This document shows, one piece after another, positions 1-6,869 of a DNA stretch of 19,652 nucleotides. The notes under the pieces are model-generated. The model had not been told where the DNA came from. It was given only the letters and a program-made list of their open reading frames with translations, and did not search any database. The position numbers were made by a program, and so were the translations under genes. Position 1 is the first letter of the stretch, and the number at the start of each line of letters is the position of its first letter. Source of the stretch: an uncultured Collinsella sp. (GTDB lineage: Bacteria; Actinomycetota; Coriobacteriia; Coriobacteriales; Coriobacteriaceae); the NCBI GenBank assembly GCA_900548515.1, contig URKU01000031.1, positions 1 to 19,652 of the forward strand, read 5' to 3'.

Positions 1-1087
1 CGGAGACCAGGCCCATCGCATCAATCCAGTTTTGCTCGTCAAAGGCAGCGTAGGGAGCACGCAGCAGCATCGTCTTCACGCCGGTCGCCGACTTAATCGC
101 CTCGGTGCCCTTCGAAATCTGCTCGCGCACCGCGTCGCGGTCCCGACCCTTGAGCGACTCGTCGCGGTAGCTGTTGGAGCCGACTTCGCACCCGGCATCG
201 ACAATCGCCTTGGCCGTGGCAGGCGAGGCCTCGGCCGCATCGCCCGACAGGAAGAACGTCGCGGTGACACCCTTTTCCTTGAGCACCTGCAAGATCTGCT
301 TGGTCGCTCCGCTCGGGCCCTCATCAAACGTCAGCGCCACGTACTTTTTGTTGCCCTTGGGCGCCACGCTGGCGCACGCAACGACGCAATCGGTGGCGGG
401 CACAACCTCGCCGCGGTCTTGCGTCTTGCCCGACTGCTCACCAACCCACACCTCGGAGCGGCCCTGGACACCCCACGTCTGCACATACTCGATAGCGCCC
501 GTACCCTCGACCTTGAGCTTGGGCTCGATAACCGTAGCCTGAACCTCGTGCTTCTCGTAGATGTTACGGCCATCCTTGACCGTCACCTTCTCGCCGCCCT
601 CAAGTTCGCGGCTATCCCATTTGCCCTGCTTCACGCGCTTGCCGTCGACCTTCACCGACAGCTTTTCGCCCCCATGGCGCTTGAGCACGCTGTCATCGAC
701 GGCCAGCAGGTCGCCTGCGTCGTAGGTGTCAGTCAACTCCTGGTCGTCGATGAGATTCTGCAGCGTAGAGCCCACACGCACCGCGGTCTTCTGGCCGTTG
801 AGCTCCACGTCCACACTGCGGTTGACGTAGCCCACGACGGCAGCGATAAACAGCACGAGCGCGCAACCCACGGCGATGAGCGCGTAGGGCAGGCGAGACG
901 AACGACGGGGCGTACGGCTGTTGCCGATGCGCGCACTGCGGTCGCTAAAGCCGCGGCTATGGTTGAGATACATCGCGCCGGGCTTACGGTGACGCTTGCG
1001 CTGACCGCTGGGCAGCTGCCCCAGGTCGCGGCGCGCCATCGGACGCGCACCCGAACGCCCGTTTAAGTTGGATCCGTTTTGGCGCAT
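1..1087 (-). CDS. Polysaccharide-deacetylase-like (NodB-fold) membrane-anchored protein, partial, with degenerate metal site
   Basis: The reading frame starts at the ATG at 1087, behind a GGGGGAGGG ribosome binding site, and runs off the left edge; 362 residues are visible. Residues 1-65 are basic and cytoplasmic-looking. Residues 68-88 form one membrane segment, so the rest should be outside the cell. Residues 92-240 are an extracellular region that may contain DUF348-like modules (for example VDVELNGQKTAVRVGSTLQ). The NodB-like domain begins near residue 248. Motif 1 reads TFDEGPS (253-259), where active enzymes have TFDDGP. Motif 2 reads GSNSYRDESL (303-312), where the family normally has two histidines spaced i,i+4; here they are Asn305 and Asp309. 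A later RAPYAAFD (343-350) matches the RxPYG motif. Known family members deacetylate peptidoglycan or other polysaccharides using a metal held by Asp-His-His. All three ligands are changed, so catalysis is doubtful. It is probably a cell-wall protein, but its active role is unknown. Confidence 0.8.
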   Translation of the reverse strand, partial: MRQNGSNLNGRSGARPMARRDLGQLPSGQRKRHRKPGAMYLNHSRGFSDRSARIGNSRTPRRSSRLPYALIAVGCALVLFIAAVVGYVNRSVDVELNGQKTAVRVGSTLQNLIDDQELTDTYDAGDLLAVDDSVLKRHGGEKLSVKVDGKRVKQGKWDSRELEGGEKVTVKDGRNIYEKHEVQATVIEPKLKVEGTGAIEYVQTWGVQGRSEVWVGEQSGKTQDRGEVVPATDCVVACASVAPKGNKKYVALTFDEGPSGATKQILQVLKEKGVTATFFLSGDAAEASPATAKAIVDAGCEVGSNSYRDESLKGRDRDAVREQISKGTEAIKSATGVKTMLLRAPYAAFDEQNWIDAMGLVS

Positions 1088-1110
1088 GTGCCCTCCCCCA
1101 TAAACACAGC

Positions 1111-1136
1111 AAGCCGGAGCAACAGGTCTCCGGCTT
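1111..1136 (-). terminator. Hairpin between the PRC-barrel gene and the deacetylase-like gene
   Basis: A perfect 9-bp stem (AAGCCGGAG / CTCCGGCTT) with an 8-base loop lies 24 bases beyond the stop of the PRC-barrel gene. Reading leftward on the minus strand the stem is followed by GCTGTGTTTAT, a poor T tract, so it may only attenuate transcription into the downstream gene. Confidence 0.55.
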
Positions 1137-1159
1137 GCCTCCCATCATTTGGTACGTCG

Positions 1160-1915
1160 CTATTTTGTAGCTTTTGACGAGCCTCCGCTCGCCTTTTGGT
1201 ATTCGTCCTTAAAGGCCTTGAACATGCCGCGCGTCTTGCCGAGCTGCTTGCCCAGTGCGCGACTGCCCTTGTCCACGGCAACCGATCCCTTGTCGTCGAG
1301 CACCTTGGCGCCCTTTTTGACCTTGTCGCCCACCACGACGCTGGCCTCGGCGGCCTTGGCAGCCGCACCGCCCGAATACCCGAGCGACTTGACCTCGTCC
1401 GAGACGACCATCGCGCCGTTCTCGTAGCCGCGCAGCATCGTCGGCGGCACCTGCGTGTCACCAACCAAAACACTCGAAGCAGCACCGGCGGTCACATAGA
1501 ATGCCTGCACGATGCCCGAGCGCGGCTTGAACTCAACGTCCGAGCAATAGCCCACGACGTCGCCCGATTCCGTGCGCACGTCCATACCGACCCAGATGAT
1601 GCAATCGTCCAGGTTGATGTCGAGGCGCTTGGCCGCAGCGGTATCGTAGGTGCCCTTGACGTCGTCAACCGCGATGGCGCCCTCGTAGACACCAATGGCG
1701 TCGAGCGCTACGAATCGGTCGGGACGCTCGATCATACCCGCGATATCGGACTGGCGGACCATAAAGCCGACCACGCGCGTACCGCCCGGGGTAAAGACCG
1801 GAAAGTGAATCTTTCCGAGCTTTTTAGGGCTGCGCGGCGTGCCGTCCTTTTTGGTGCGCTTGTCCTCGGTAGGCTTGCGATAGATCTTGGCGCCGACAAA
1901 ATCCCCGGCGCGCAT
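1160..1915 (-). CDS. PRC-barrel domain protein
   Basis: This is a 251-residue soluble protein with no signal peptide or membrane segment. Two PRC-barrel-like segments can be seen. One covers about residues 2-85 (DFVGAKIYRKP, then KIHFPVFTPGGTRVVGFMV). The other covers about residues 105-175 (IIWVGMDVRTESGDVVGYC, then a beta-rich stretch). PRC barrels are small beta-barrel modules found in RNA-processing, photosynthetic and stress-related proteins and often serve as adaptors. The C-terminal 70 residues are rich in Lys, Ala and Gly and look flexible and charged. The ATG overlaps the stop codon of the upstream YtxH-like gene in the arrangement TAATG, which points to translational coupling and a shared role. 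The specific function is unknown. Confidence 0.8.
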   Translation of the reverse strand: MRAGDFVGAKIYRKPTEDKRTKKDGTPRSPKKLGKIHFPVFTPGGTRVVGFMVRQSDIAGMIERPDRFVALDAIGVYEGAIAVDDVKGTYDTAAAKRLDINLDDCIIWVGMDVRTESGDVVGYCSDVEFKPRSGIVQAFYVTAGAASSVLVGDTQVPPTMLRGYENGAMVVSDEVKSLGYSGGAAAKAAEASVVVGDKVKKGAKVLDDKGSVAVDKGSRALGKQLGKTRGMFKAFKDEYQKASGGSSKATK

Positions 1916-2304
1916 TATGCCTCGGTCGAGGGCTCCGCAGCCTCGGTATCAGCCTCGACGGCGTTCTCGACCACGACGTCGGCGGCAGGCGTCACGTTGC
2001 CGCCCGAAATGGCGTCGTTGAGCTGCTCGCGCAGCTGGTCCATGCGCTCGCGGGCCAGGTCGACCTTGGCGCGCAGGTCATCGGTCTTGGCGTCGACCAT
2101 CGGGCCAAAGTCATTCACCGCAGCACGGGCCTCCTCGGCGCTGTGCTCGTAGGTGTCGCGCATATTGTCCCAGGCGTCGTTGGCGATATCGGCAGCCATG
2201 GCGCGGGTCTCGGCGCCCGAGCGCGGGGCCAGAGCAACGCCGACAATAGCGCCGGCAGCGGCACCAAAAAGTGCGCCGGAGACAAAGCTGAAAGTCTTAC
2301 CCAT
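1915..2304 (-). CDS. YtxH-like small membrane-associated protein
   Basis: The start chosen is the ATG at 2304, 129 residues, because it follows AGGAGAGGA at good spacing; in-frame starts further upstream lack such a site. Residues 4-28 are a glycine- and alanine-rich hydrophobic segment (FVSGALFGAAAGAIVGVALAP) followed by RSGAETR. This is the hallmark of YtxH-type proteins, a family linked to general stress in Bacillus. Residues 35-100 are charged and helical, probably coiled-coil (DLRAKVDLARERMDQLREQL). The tail (about 104-129) is acidic and Ala/Val-rich. It is probably anchored in the membrane by its N-terminus with the coiled coil in the cytoplasm. It overlaps the PRC-barrel gene by one base, so the two are likely made together, perhaps as part of an envelope-stress pair. 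Confidence 0.8.
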   Translation of the reverse strand: MGKTFSFVSGALFGAAAGAIVGVALAPRSGAETRAMAADIANDAWDNMRDTYEHSAEEARAAVNDFGPMVDAKTDDLRAKVDLARERMDQLREQLNDAISGGNVTPAADVVVENAVEADTEAAEPSTEA

Positions 2305-2355
2305 GATCATTCCTCTCCTGCGGGCACGTCGGTGCCCACCGTTTGAATGCTGTCC

Positions 2356-2361
2356 ATTATA
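2356..2361 (-). promoter_or_regulatory. Consensus -10 box for the YtxH/PRC-barrel genes
   Basis: A perfect TATAAT on the minus strand lies about 50 bases upstream of the YtxH start, in an otherwise GC-rich gap. No good -35 box is visible at 16-18 bases, so only the -10 element is claimed. Confidence 0.5.
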
Positions 2362-2440
2362 CCCGCAGCGCATCACTTGCCGCTCCGCTCATCTGCGTAC
2401 GGCAAAGGCGCAGGTACGTGATGGTGATAAACGCGTAGGC

Positions 2441-3274
2441 CTACTCTTGGGGCATAGCCGGCATGGCCACCGTGGCACCCGGGTCCTCGCCGGCGCCGTC
2501 CACGAGCGGCAGGCCGCCCTCATGCGCAGGTCCTGCCGGAACCGTCGCAGCACCGCCAAAGACGGCAGCGGAGGCCTCGTGGTTCTCGGCAACCGCGCCC
2601 TCGGTATCAATCGCCACCTGGGGCTCGTCGTCAAAGTTGGGGACGCCCTGGGGCTCGGCGGGAACGGGCTCGGCGGTCGCATCGGCAACGGGCTCGGCGT
2701 CGACCGGCACATCGCCCTCGTCAGCGCCCTCGTCCTCGGCAGCATCTTCGCCGTTCGCAGCGGCGACGGCCTCGTGAGGATCCTTGCCCTCGGCCTCGGC
2801 GCGCATGCCCAGTACCAGGTTGCGCAGGCCCGCGACCGTGCCCTCCACGTCGGGGGCAGGCTGGTCGGCGTGCAGGTACGCCCAGTCCATCATAAAGGTT
2901 GCCGACGACAGCGCACCGATGGCCAGCGCGTCGTCGGGGCACGAAAGCTCAACCTCAAAGACGCGCTCGTCGTGCTCGCTTACGCGCGTGCGGCCGCACG
3001 AAATGCTGCCGGCAAGACCGGTCTCGTTCATGAGCTCGACCGTCACGTGCTCCAGCAGGTGGCAGAGCTCGGTCTGACCCATGCAGTCCTGGAACTCGCG
3101 GCCGGAATCGCCCAGGCACAGGTGCTTGGCAATCGCCGGCACCAGGTAGTACACGCGCGCCGTGGCCTCGATGTCCTCCGAGGTCATGAGCGGCATGCCG
3201 GGGTTCACCAGCACGTGCGCGCAGATCTTGTCCTCACTGACGGTGACCTTAAGGATGTTGAACAGGCCTGCCAT
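2441..3274 (-). CDS. Stand-alone protein resembling the cyanophycin synthetase N-terminal domain, with acidic tail
   Basis: This 277-residue protein starts at the ATG at 3274 behind GGGGAG. Residues 1-155 look folded; residues 160-277 are a low-complexity tail dominated by Ala, Glu, Asp, Pro and Val. The segment CHLLEHVTVELMNETG (71-86) followed by CGRTRVSEHDERVFEV (93-108) recalls the GHVLEHVALELQ...GFGRTR...VYxV pattern of the CphA N-terminal domain. The region before it (ARVYYLVPAIAKHLCLG, 39-55) also fits. In CphA this domain precedes ATP-grasp and Mur-ligase-like domains, and both are absent here. The match is from memory of the family and not from a search. There is no signal peptide or membrane segment. 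Only 24 bases separate it from the stop of the upstream CorC-like gene, so the two are probably co-transcribed. The function is unknown. Confidence 0.65.
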   Translation of the reverse strand: MAGLFNILKVTVSEDKICAHVLVNPGMPLMTSEDIEATARVYYLVPAIAKHLCLGDSGREFQDCMGQTELCHLLEHVTVELMNETGLAGSISCGRTRVSEHDERVFEVELSCPDDALAIGALSSATFMMDWAYLHADQPAPDVEGTVAGLRNLVLGMRAEAEGKDPHEAVAAANGEDAAEDEGADEGDVPVDAEPVADATAEPVPAEPQGVPNFDDEPQVAIDTEGAVAENHEASAAVFGGAATVPAGPAHEGGLPLVDGAGEDPGATVAMPAMPQE

Positions 3275-3298
3275 AACTCTCCCCTACTCTTCCTTGCC

Positions 3299-4672
3299 CT
3301 ACTCGTCGCCGTCGTGCGGATTCGCGGAACCCGCACCCGACGTCGTCGGCTCGTTTACCGAAGACTCGGAATCCTTCTTATCGGTTTCGGCCGGAGCGAT
3401 CACGCGAATGAGCGAGATGCGCTGGCCACGCATCGACTGCACTTTAAACTTGTACCCCGCGACCTCAAACACCTCTCCGATGTCGGGCACCGAGTCACAA
3501 AGCTCCAAGATCCAGCCGGCGATGGTCTCATAATCATCGCTTTCCTCGAGCGGCCAACCAAGCTCAATCGCGTCATCGCACGAAAAACGCCCATCGACGA
3601 GCCACTCGCGGCGCGAAAGGCGCGTGAGGTACTTGTTGTCGGGGTCGAACTCGTCCTCGATCTCGCCCACGATCTCCTCGACGATGTCCTCGATGGTGAT
3701 GATGCCGGCCGTGCCGCCGTACTCGTCCACGACCACCACGATCTGGTCGTGAGAGGTCTGCATCTCGGACAGCAGCGGCAGGATGTCCTTGGTGTCGGGC
3801 ACAAAGGTGGCGTCGCGCAAAAAACCGGCGATGGGCTGGTCGCCCTTGCCGTCGAGCGCGGGCTGAATCAGGTCCTTAATGTGCGCGATACCCGCCACGT
3901 TGTCGGGATCCTCGTGGTAGACGGGGATGCGGCTAAAGCCGGTCTGGCGCATGGTGGATAGCACGCTGGCGACCGTCTCGTCGTCCTCGCACATGGTGGT
4001 GTCCACGCGCGGCACCATGACCTCGCGAGCCACGGTGTCGCCCAGGTCGAAGATCTCGTGGATCATGCGCTTTTCCTCGTCGAGCAGGTCGTCCTGCTCC
4101 GAGACCATGTACTTGATCTCTTCCTCCGAGACGTTCTGGCGATCATCGGCGCTCTTGATGCGCAGGATGCGGGCCAGGCCATCGGAGCAAGCGCCAGTCA
4201 GCCACACGAGCGGATGGGCGATCTTTTGGAAAAACGACAACGGTCCCACGACCTGCTTGGACACGCCCTCGGCATTGGCCAGGCCGATGCGCTTGGGCAC
4301 AAGCTCGCCGATCACGATGGACACGAAGGCGACCGCGACGGTGATGATGACCGGCGCCAGGCCGCGCGCGATGGCGGAGAGCGGCGCGATGCCAAAGCTC
4401 ATGAGCCATGTGGCGAGCGGGTCGGACAGGCTCGTCGAGGCGACGGCGGACGAGGCGAAGCCCACGAGCGTGATGGCGACCTGGATGGTGGCGAGCAGCT
4501 GGTCGGAATCGGCAGCCAGCTTAATGGCACGCTCGGCGCGCTTGTCGCCTTCCTCGGCCTCGTGCTCCAGCACGGCGCGCTTGGCCGTGGTGAGAGCCAT
4601 CTCGGACATAGAGAAGTAGCCGTTGATGAGGGTCAAAACGAGGGTAGTGATAAGGGAGATGGTTATGTCCAT
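3299..4672 (-). CDS. CorC/HlyC (CNNM-type) membrane protein with CBS pair
   Basis: This 457-residue protein has the complete architecture of the hemolysin C/CorC family. A DUF21/CNNM membrane domain covers about residues 1-170, with the SMSEMALTTAKRAVLEHEA segment just after the first helix and IGELVPKRIGLANAEG later. The regulatory part has SEEEIKYMV and EEKRMIHEIFDLGDTVAREVMVPR, then two CBS domains at about 215-275 and 285-340 (IVVVVDEYGGTAGIITIEDI). The CorC_HlyC transporter-associated domain lies at about 355-435, followed by a Ser/Glu/Pro-rich tail. Family members are implicated in Mg2+/Co2+ efflux, with CBS domains binding adenine nucleotides; hemolysis is a historical label. The start is the only good candidate, but its ribosome binding site is weak: a GGAGG sits 15 bases upstream. 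Confidence 0.9.
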   Translation of the reverse strand: MDITISLITTLVLTLINGYFSMSEMALTTAKRAVLEHEAEEGDKRAERAIKLAADSDQLLATIQVAITLVGFASSAVASTSLSDPLATWLMSFGIAPLSAIARGLAPVIITVAVAFVSIVIGELVPKRIGLANAEGVSKQVVGPLSFFQKIAHPLVWLTGACSDGLARILRIKSADDRQNVSEEEIKYMVSEQDDLLDEEKRMIHEIFDLGDTVAREVMVPRVDTTMCEDDETVASVLSTMRQTGFSRIPVYHEDPDNVAGIAHIKDLIQPALDGKGDQPIAGFLRDATFVPDTKDILPLLSEMQTSHDQIVVVVDEYGGTAGIITIEDIVEEIVGEIEDEFDPDNKYLTRLSRREWLVDGRFSCDDAIELGWPLEESDDYETIAGWILELCDSVPDIGEVFEVAGYKFKVQSMRGQRISLIRVIAPAETDKKDSESSVNEPTTSGAGSANPHDGDE

Positions 4673-4782
4673 CGGGAGTTTCTCGAACCTCCAAGATTCG
4701 GGACGTCAGGTTAAAACGTTGATGGCGGATACGGCAATTGCACCGGCGCCCAAACGAGAACGCGGGCGCGCAGGCATGGTCG

Positions 4783-5466
4783 CTAGATTACGAAGAGGAT
4801 CACCGCCATGAACTGGAAGATGCTGCCGGCGAGCACCCACAAGTGAAACACACTGTGCAGGTAGCGCACGTTTTTGGCGATATAGAACGGCACGCCCGCG
4901 GTGTAGCACACGCCGCCGACGGCGAGCAGGGCAAGTGCCACGGGGTTGAGCAGCGCCACAAGTTCGGGCAGCTTAAAGACAACGAGCCAGCCCATCAGCA
5001 GGTAGACCAGGCCGCTTACCCAATGCGGCTGGCGCTCGCGTAGGAAGCACTCGAGGGCGATGCCGATGATGGCGATGGCCCATACGGCAAAGAACAGCAC
5101 AGCGCCGCCGTCGTTTGCGAGCGTGATGAGGCAAAACGGCGTATAGCTGCCGGCTATGAGCAGGTAGATGCAGCTGTGGTCGATGATGCGAAACACGCGC
5201 TTGGCGCGCGCGGGCTGAATCGCGTGGTAGAGCGTGGAGGCTAGGTATTCGAGGATAATGCTGACGCCATAGACAATCGCCGCGGCCATATGGGCCGGGC
5301 CTCCGCCGCGCAGGGCGGCGAATACGATCAGGAGCACCAGGCCCGCGATACCCAGCAGGCAGCCGACACCATGGGTGACGGAGTTCATGATCTCCTCGCC
5401 CACTGTGTAGTGTGGAACGGCCGCGGTCTTGGGTCGCGGCTTAGAACTGTCGCTCGAATCGGACAT
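4783..5466 (-). CDS. Hemolysin III / PAQR-family seven-helix membrane protein
   Basis: The start at the ATG at 5466 (227 residues) is preferred over an in-frame TTG at 5484, because GGAGG lies 11 bases before the ATG and nothing useful precedes the TTG. About seven hydrophobic helices cover residues 33-227. Family signatures are present: NSVTHGVG (28-35), STLYH (77-81), IIDHSCIYLLIAGSYTP (94-110) and HSVFHLWVLAG (204-214). In PAQR structures the first-motif His and the paired C-terminal His residues bind zinc with a nearby Asp; here these would be His81, Asp96, His204 and His208, all conserved. The family includes eukaryotic adiponectin receptors, which act on lipids. The bacterial role is uncertain and true hemolysis is rarely shown. 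The CorC-like gene follows 110 bases downstream on the same strand. Confidence 0.9.
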   Translation of the reverse strand: MSDSSDSSKPRPKTAAVPHYTVGEEIMNSVTHGVGCLLGIAGLVLLIVFAALRGGGPAHMAAAIVYGVSIILEYLASTLYHAIQPARAKRVFRIIDHSCIYLLIAGSYTPFCLITLANDGGAVLFFAVWAIAIIGIALECFLRERQPHWVSGLVYLLMGWLVVFKLPELVALLNPVALALLAVGGVCYTAGVPFYIAKNVRYLHSVFHLWVLAGSIFQFMAVILFVI

Positions 5467-5501
5467 GCCGGTTACATCCTCCAACGTAAAGAGTTCTCAA
5501 C

Positions 5502-5531
5502 ACTATATCAAAGCGTCTGGGTACGTGTGAA
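5502..5531 (-). promoter_or_regulatory. Probable promoter of the hemolysin III gene
   Basis: On the minus strand TTCACA (5526-5531) and TATAGT (5502-5507) are separated by 18 bases and lie about 35 bases upstream of the ATG. Both are close to the sigma-70 consensus. Confidence 0.5.
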
Positions 5532-5572
5532 ATTTGCACCATACGTGACCCCTTGTTTACCCATTCTTTGCC

Positions 5573-5588
5573 TGTTGACGCATCAACG
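5573..5588. promoter_or_regulatory. Operator-like palindrome, site 1
   Basis: TGTTGACGCATCAACG is a near-palindrome with arms GTTGA and TCAAC. It overlaps the -35 box of the plus-strand hydrolase promoter and differs from site 2 only by transitions. This is what a binding site for a dimeric repressor would look like; no regulator gene lies adjacent. Confidence 0.5.
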
Positions 5589-5603
5589 GCGAACGTCCAT
5601 AAT
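5575..5603 (+). promoter_or_regulatory. Promoter of the alpha/beta hydrolase gene
   Basis: TTGACG (5575-5580) and CATAAT (5598-5603) have an ideal 17-base spacer. This predicts a start near 5610 and a leader of about 43 bases that contains operator site 2. Confidence 0.65.
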
Positions 5604-5615
5604 GCGCTTGCATTA
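5600..5615. repeat. Small inverted repeat at the hydrolase start region
   Basis: TAATGC and GCATTA form perfect 6-bp arms around GCTT, covering the end of the -10 box and the likely transcription start. It could be another protein site or a 5' hairpin of the transcript. Confidence 0.35.
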
Positions 5616-5617
5616 AA

Positions 5618-5633
5618 TGTTGATGTATTAACA
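5618..5633. promoter_or_regulatory. Operator-like palindrome, site 2
   Basis: TGTTGATGTATTAACA matches site 1 at 12 of 16 positions, all differences being C/T or G/A. Its centre is 45 bases from that of site 1, and it lies between the promoter and the ribosome binding site. Two sites flanking a promoter suggest cooperative repression. Confidence 0.5.
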
Positions 5634-5652
5634 TATTATAGGAGAATACCGC

Positions 5653-6618
5653 ATGGCTCAAAACGCACGTTCCCATCGAAAGCTCAAGATAGCCGGCATC
5701 ATTGCACTGGTGGTTGTCGTTGCGCTGCTCGGATTTGCCGGCAACTTTCTGTTTGACTTCGCGCTGAATCCCCGCGCGCCATACACCATGAAGATGATGC
5801 AGGATAGCAAGAACGACAAAGAAGGTGAGCAGCCGGATGCCGAGGATACCGAGGCGCGGGCATGGTTTAAAGAGAACCGCAAGAGCAGCAACCTCACCGC
5901 GGACGACGGGACCGAGCTTGCCGCCTGGTATTTTGCTGCGTCGGAGAGCACGCACGACTACGCCGTCTGCCTGCATGGATATACCAACGAGCCCATCGGC
6001 ATGGCCCGATACGCCAAGCGCTTCCACGACCGCGGCATGAACGTGCTTGCGCCTGCCGCCCGCGCCCACGAGCGCTCCGGCGGCGACTATATCGGCATGG
6101 GCTGGCCCGAGCGCCTCGATATCGTCGCATGGATCGAGCAAATCGTTCAGGCTGACCCCGAGGCGCGCATCCTGGTCTTTGGCGAGTCGATGGGTGCAGC
6201 AACCGCTATGAACGTGGCGGGAGAATCTCTGCCCGCAAACGTGAAATGCATTATCGAGGACTGTGGTTATACGAGTGTTTGGGACGAGTTTTCTCTGCAG
6301 CTCAAGGACGTGTTCGGCCTGCCCAGCTTTCCCTTGCTCGATGTAGCAAACTTGGTGTGCAACGTGCGCGCGGGCTACGACTTTCATAAGGCGAGCAGTG
6401 TGGAGCAACTCAAACACGCGACGGTTCCCATGCTGTTTATCCACGGTGACCAGGACACCTTTGTGCCGTACGACATGCTCGACCAAAACTACGACGCGTG
6501 CGCCAGCAAAGCCAAGCAAAAGCTCACCATTCATGGCGCCGCCCACGCCAAGAGCGCGCAAGTTGACCCCGAGCTCTACTGGAACACAGTCAACAACTTC
6601 CTCGACGAGTATTTTTAG
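5653..6618 (+). CDS. Membrane-anchored alpha/beta hydrolase
   Basis: This 321-residue protein starts at an ATG behind AGGAGA. Residues 11-31 form one hydrophobic anchor after a basic start, placing the catalytic domain outside the membrane. The alpha/beta-hydrolase fold runs from about residue 80. The oxyanion-region motif is CLHGYTNEP (106-114), the nucleophile elbow is FGESMG with Ser179, the acid is Asp268 in HGDQDTFVP (264-272), and His298 in GAAHAKS completes the triad. All catalytic residues are intact and the length is normal for the family of secreted esterases and peptidase-like hydrolases found in Gram-positive bacteria. The substrate cannot be told. It stands alone between two minus-strand gene groups, with its own promoter and paired operator-like sites. 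It ends at a junction with a long palindrome and a strong terminator. Confidence 0.88.
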   Translation: MAQNARSHRKLKIAGIIALVVVVALLGFAGNFLFDFALNPRAPYTMKMMQDSKNDKEGEQPDAEDTEARAWFKENRKSSNLTADDGTELAAWYFAASESTHDYAVCLHGYTNEPIGMARYAKRFHDRGMNVLAPAARAHERSGGDYIGMGWPERLDIVAWIEQIVQADPEARILVFGESMGAATAMNVAGESLPANVKCIIEDCGYTSVWDEFSLQLKDVFGLPSFPLLDVANLVCNVRAGYDFHKASSVEQLKHATVPMLFIHGDQDTFVPYDMLDQNYDACASKAKQKLTIHGAAHAKSAQVDPELYWNTVNNFLDEYF

Positions 6619-6659
6619 GCAAAAAGCAACGTCTGGGGCTTTATCTGACCCCCTATTTT

Positions 6660-6783
6660 CGGAAGTATGCGGCAAAATCTGGAACTGCCGACCAGACCGC
6701 AGTTTTACCAACAATTTATCAGGGGTTTTGTTGCCAAAAAACGTCGTGTGCTCGGCGGTCTCGAAATTTGCCGCATACTTCCG
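6660..6783 (-). repeat. Long palindromic structured element (element D)
   Basis: Perfect 17-bp inverted arms (CGGAAGTATGCGGCAAA at 6660-6676, complement at 6767-6783) enclose a 90-base centre. Inside are a partial second stem (GCCGACCA with TGCTCGGC) and a 6-bp hairpin CAACAA / TTGTTG (6709-6714, 6728-6733). Read on the minus strand it shares TTTTTTGG, CTGCGG and TGGTCGG in the same order as elements A-C near 17270-17922, which suggests a divergent family member. It lies between convergent genes. It is listed as minus because that orientation carries the shared boxes. Confidence 0.6.
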
Positions 6784-6784
6784 G

Positions 6785-6822
6785 AAAGCCGCCCGTGAGC
6801 GCTGTGCCCACGGGCGGCTTTT
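6785..6822. terminator. Strong bidirectional intrinsic terminator
   Basis: AAAGCCGCCCGTG (6785-6797) pairs perfectly with CACGGGCGGCTTT (6809-6821) over an 11-base loop. T tracts follow on both strands. It serves the convergent hydrolase and DUF362 genes. Confidence 0.9.
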
Positions 6823-6869
6823 GCTCTACTTACGTCAGAAAAGCGCTTCATTTGTCCAATAACTAGGCG

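Noticed and set aside
32..1066. A long open frame on the plus strand opposite the deacetylase-like gene
   Set aside because: It is an antisense frame produced by high GC codon use. The minus-strand frame has a ribosome binding site, a membrane anchor and NodB motifs. The same applies to long plus-strand frames opposite the hydrogenase, exporter and CorC-like genes.
4673..4700. tRNA T-arm-like sequence GGTTCGA upstream of the CorC-like gene
   Set aside because: Only the short motif is present; no acceptor, D or anticodon arms can be built around it. It is the weak translation-start region of the gene.
4746..4769. Hairpin GCGCCC / GGGCGC as terminator of the hemolysin III gene
   Set aside because: The stem is only 6 bp with a 12-base loop and no T tract on the minus strand.
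5467..5484. Upstream TTG start for the hemolysin III protein
   Set aside because: The TTG has no ribosome binding site, while the ATG at 5466 has GGAGG upstream and the added residues show no family similarity.
6634..6659. GGGG...CCCC hairpin just after the hydrolase gene as its terminator
   Set aside because: The stem is only 4-5 bp with a 10-base loop. The 13-bp hairpin at 6785-6822 is far better.
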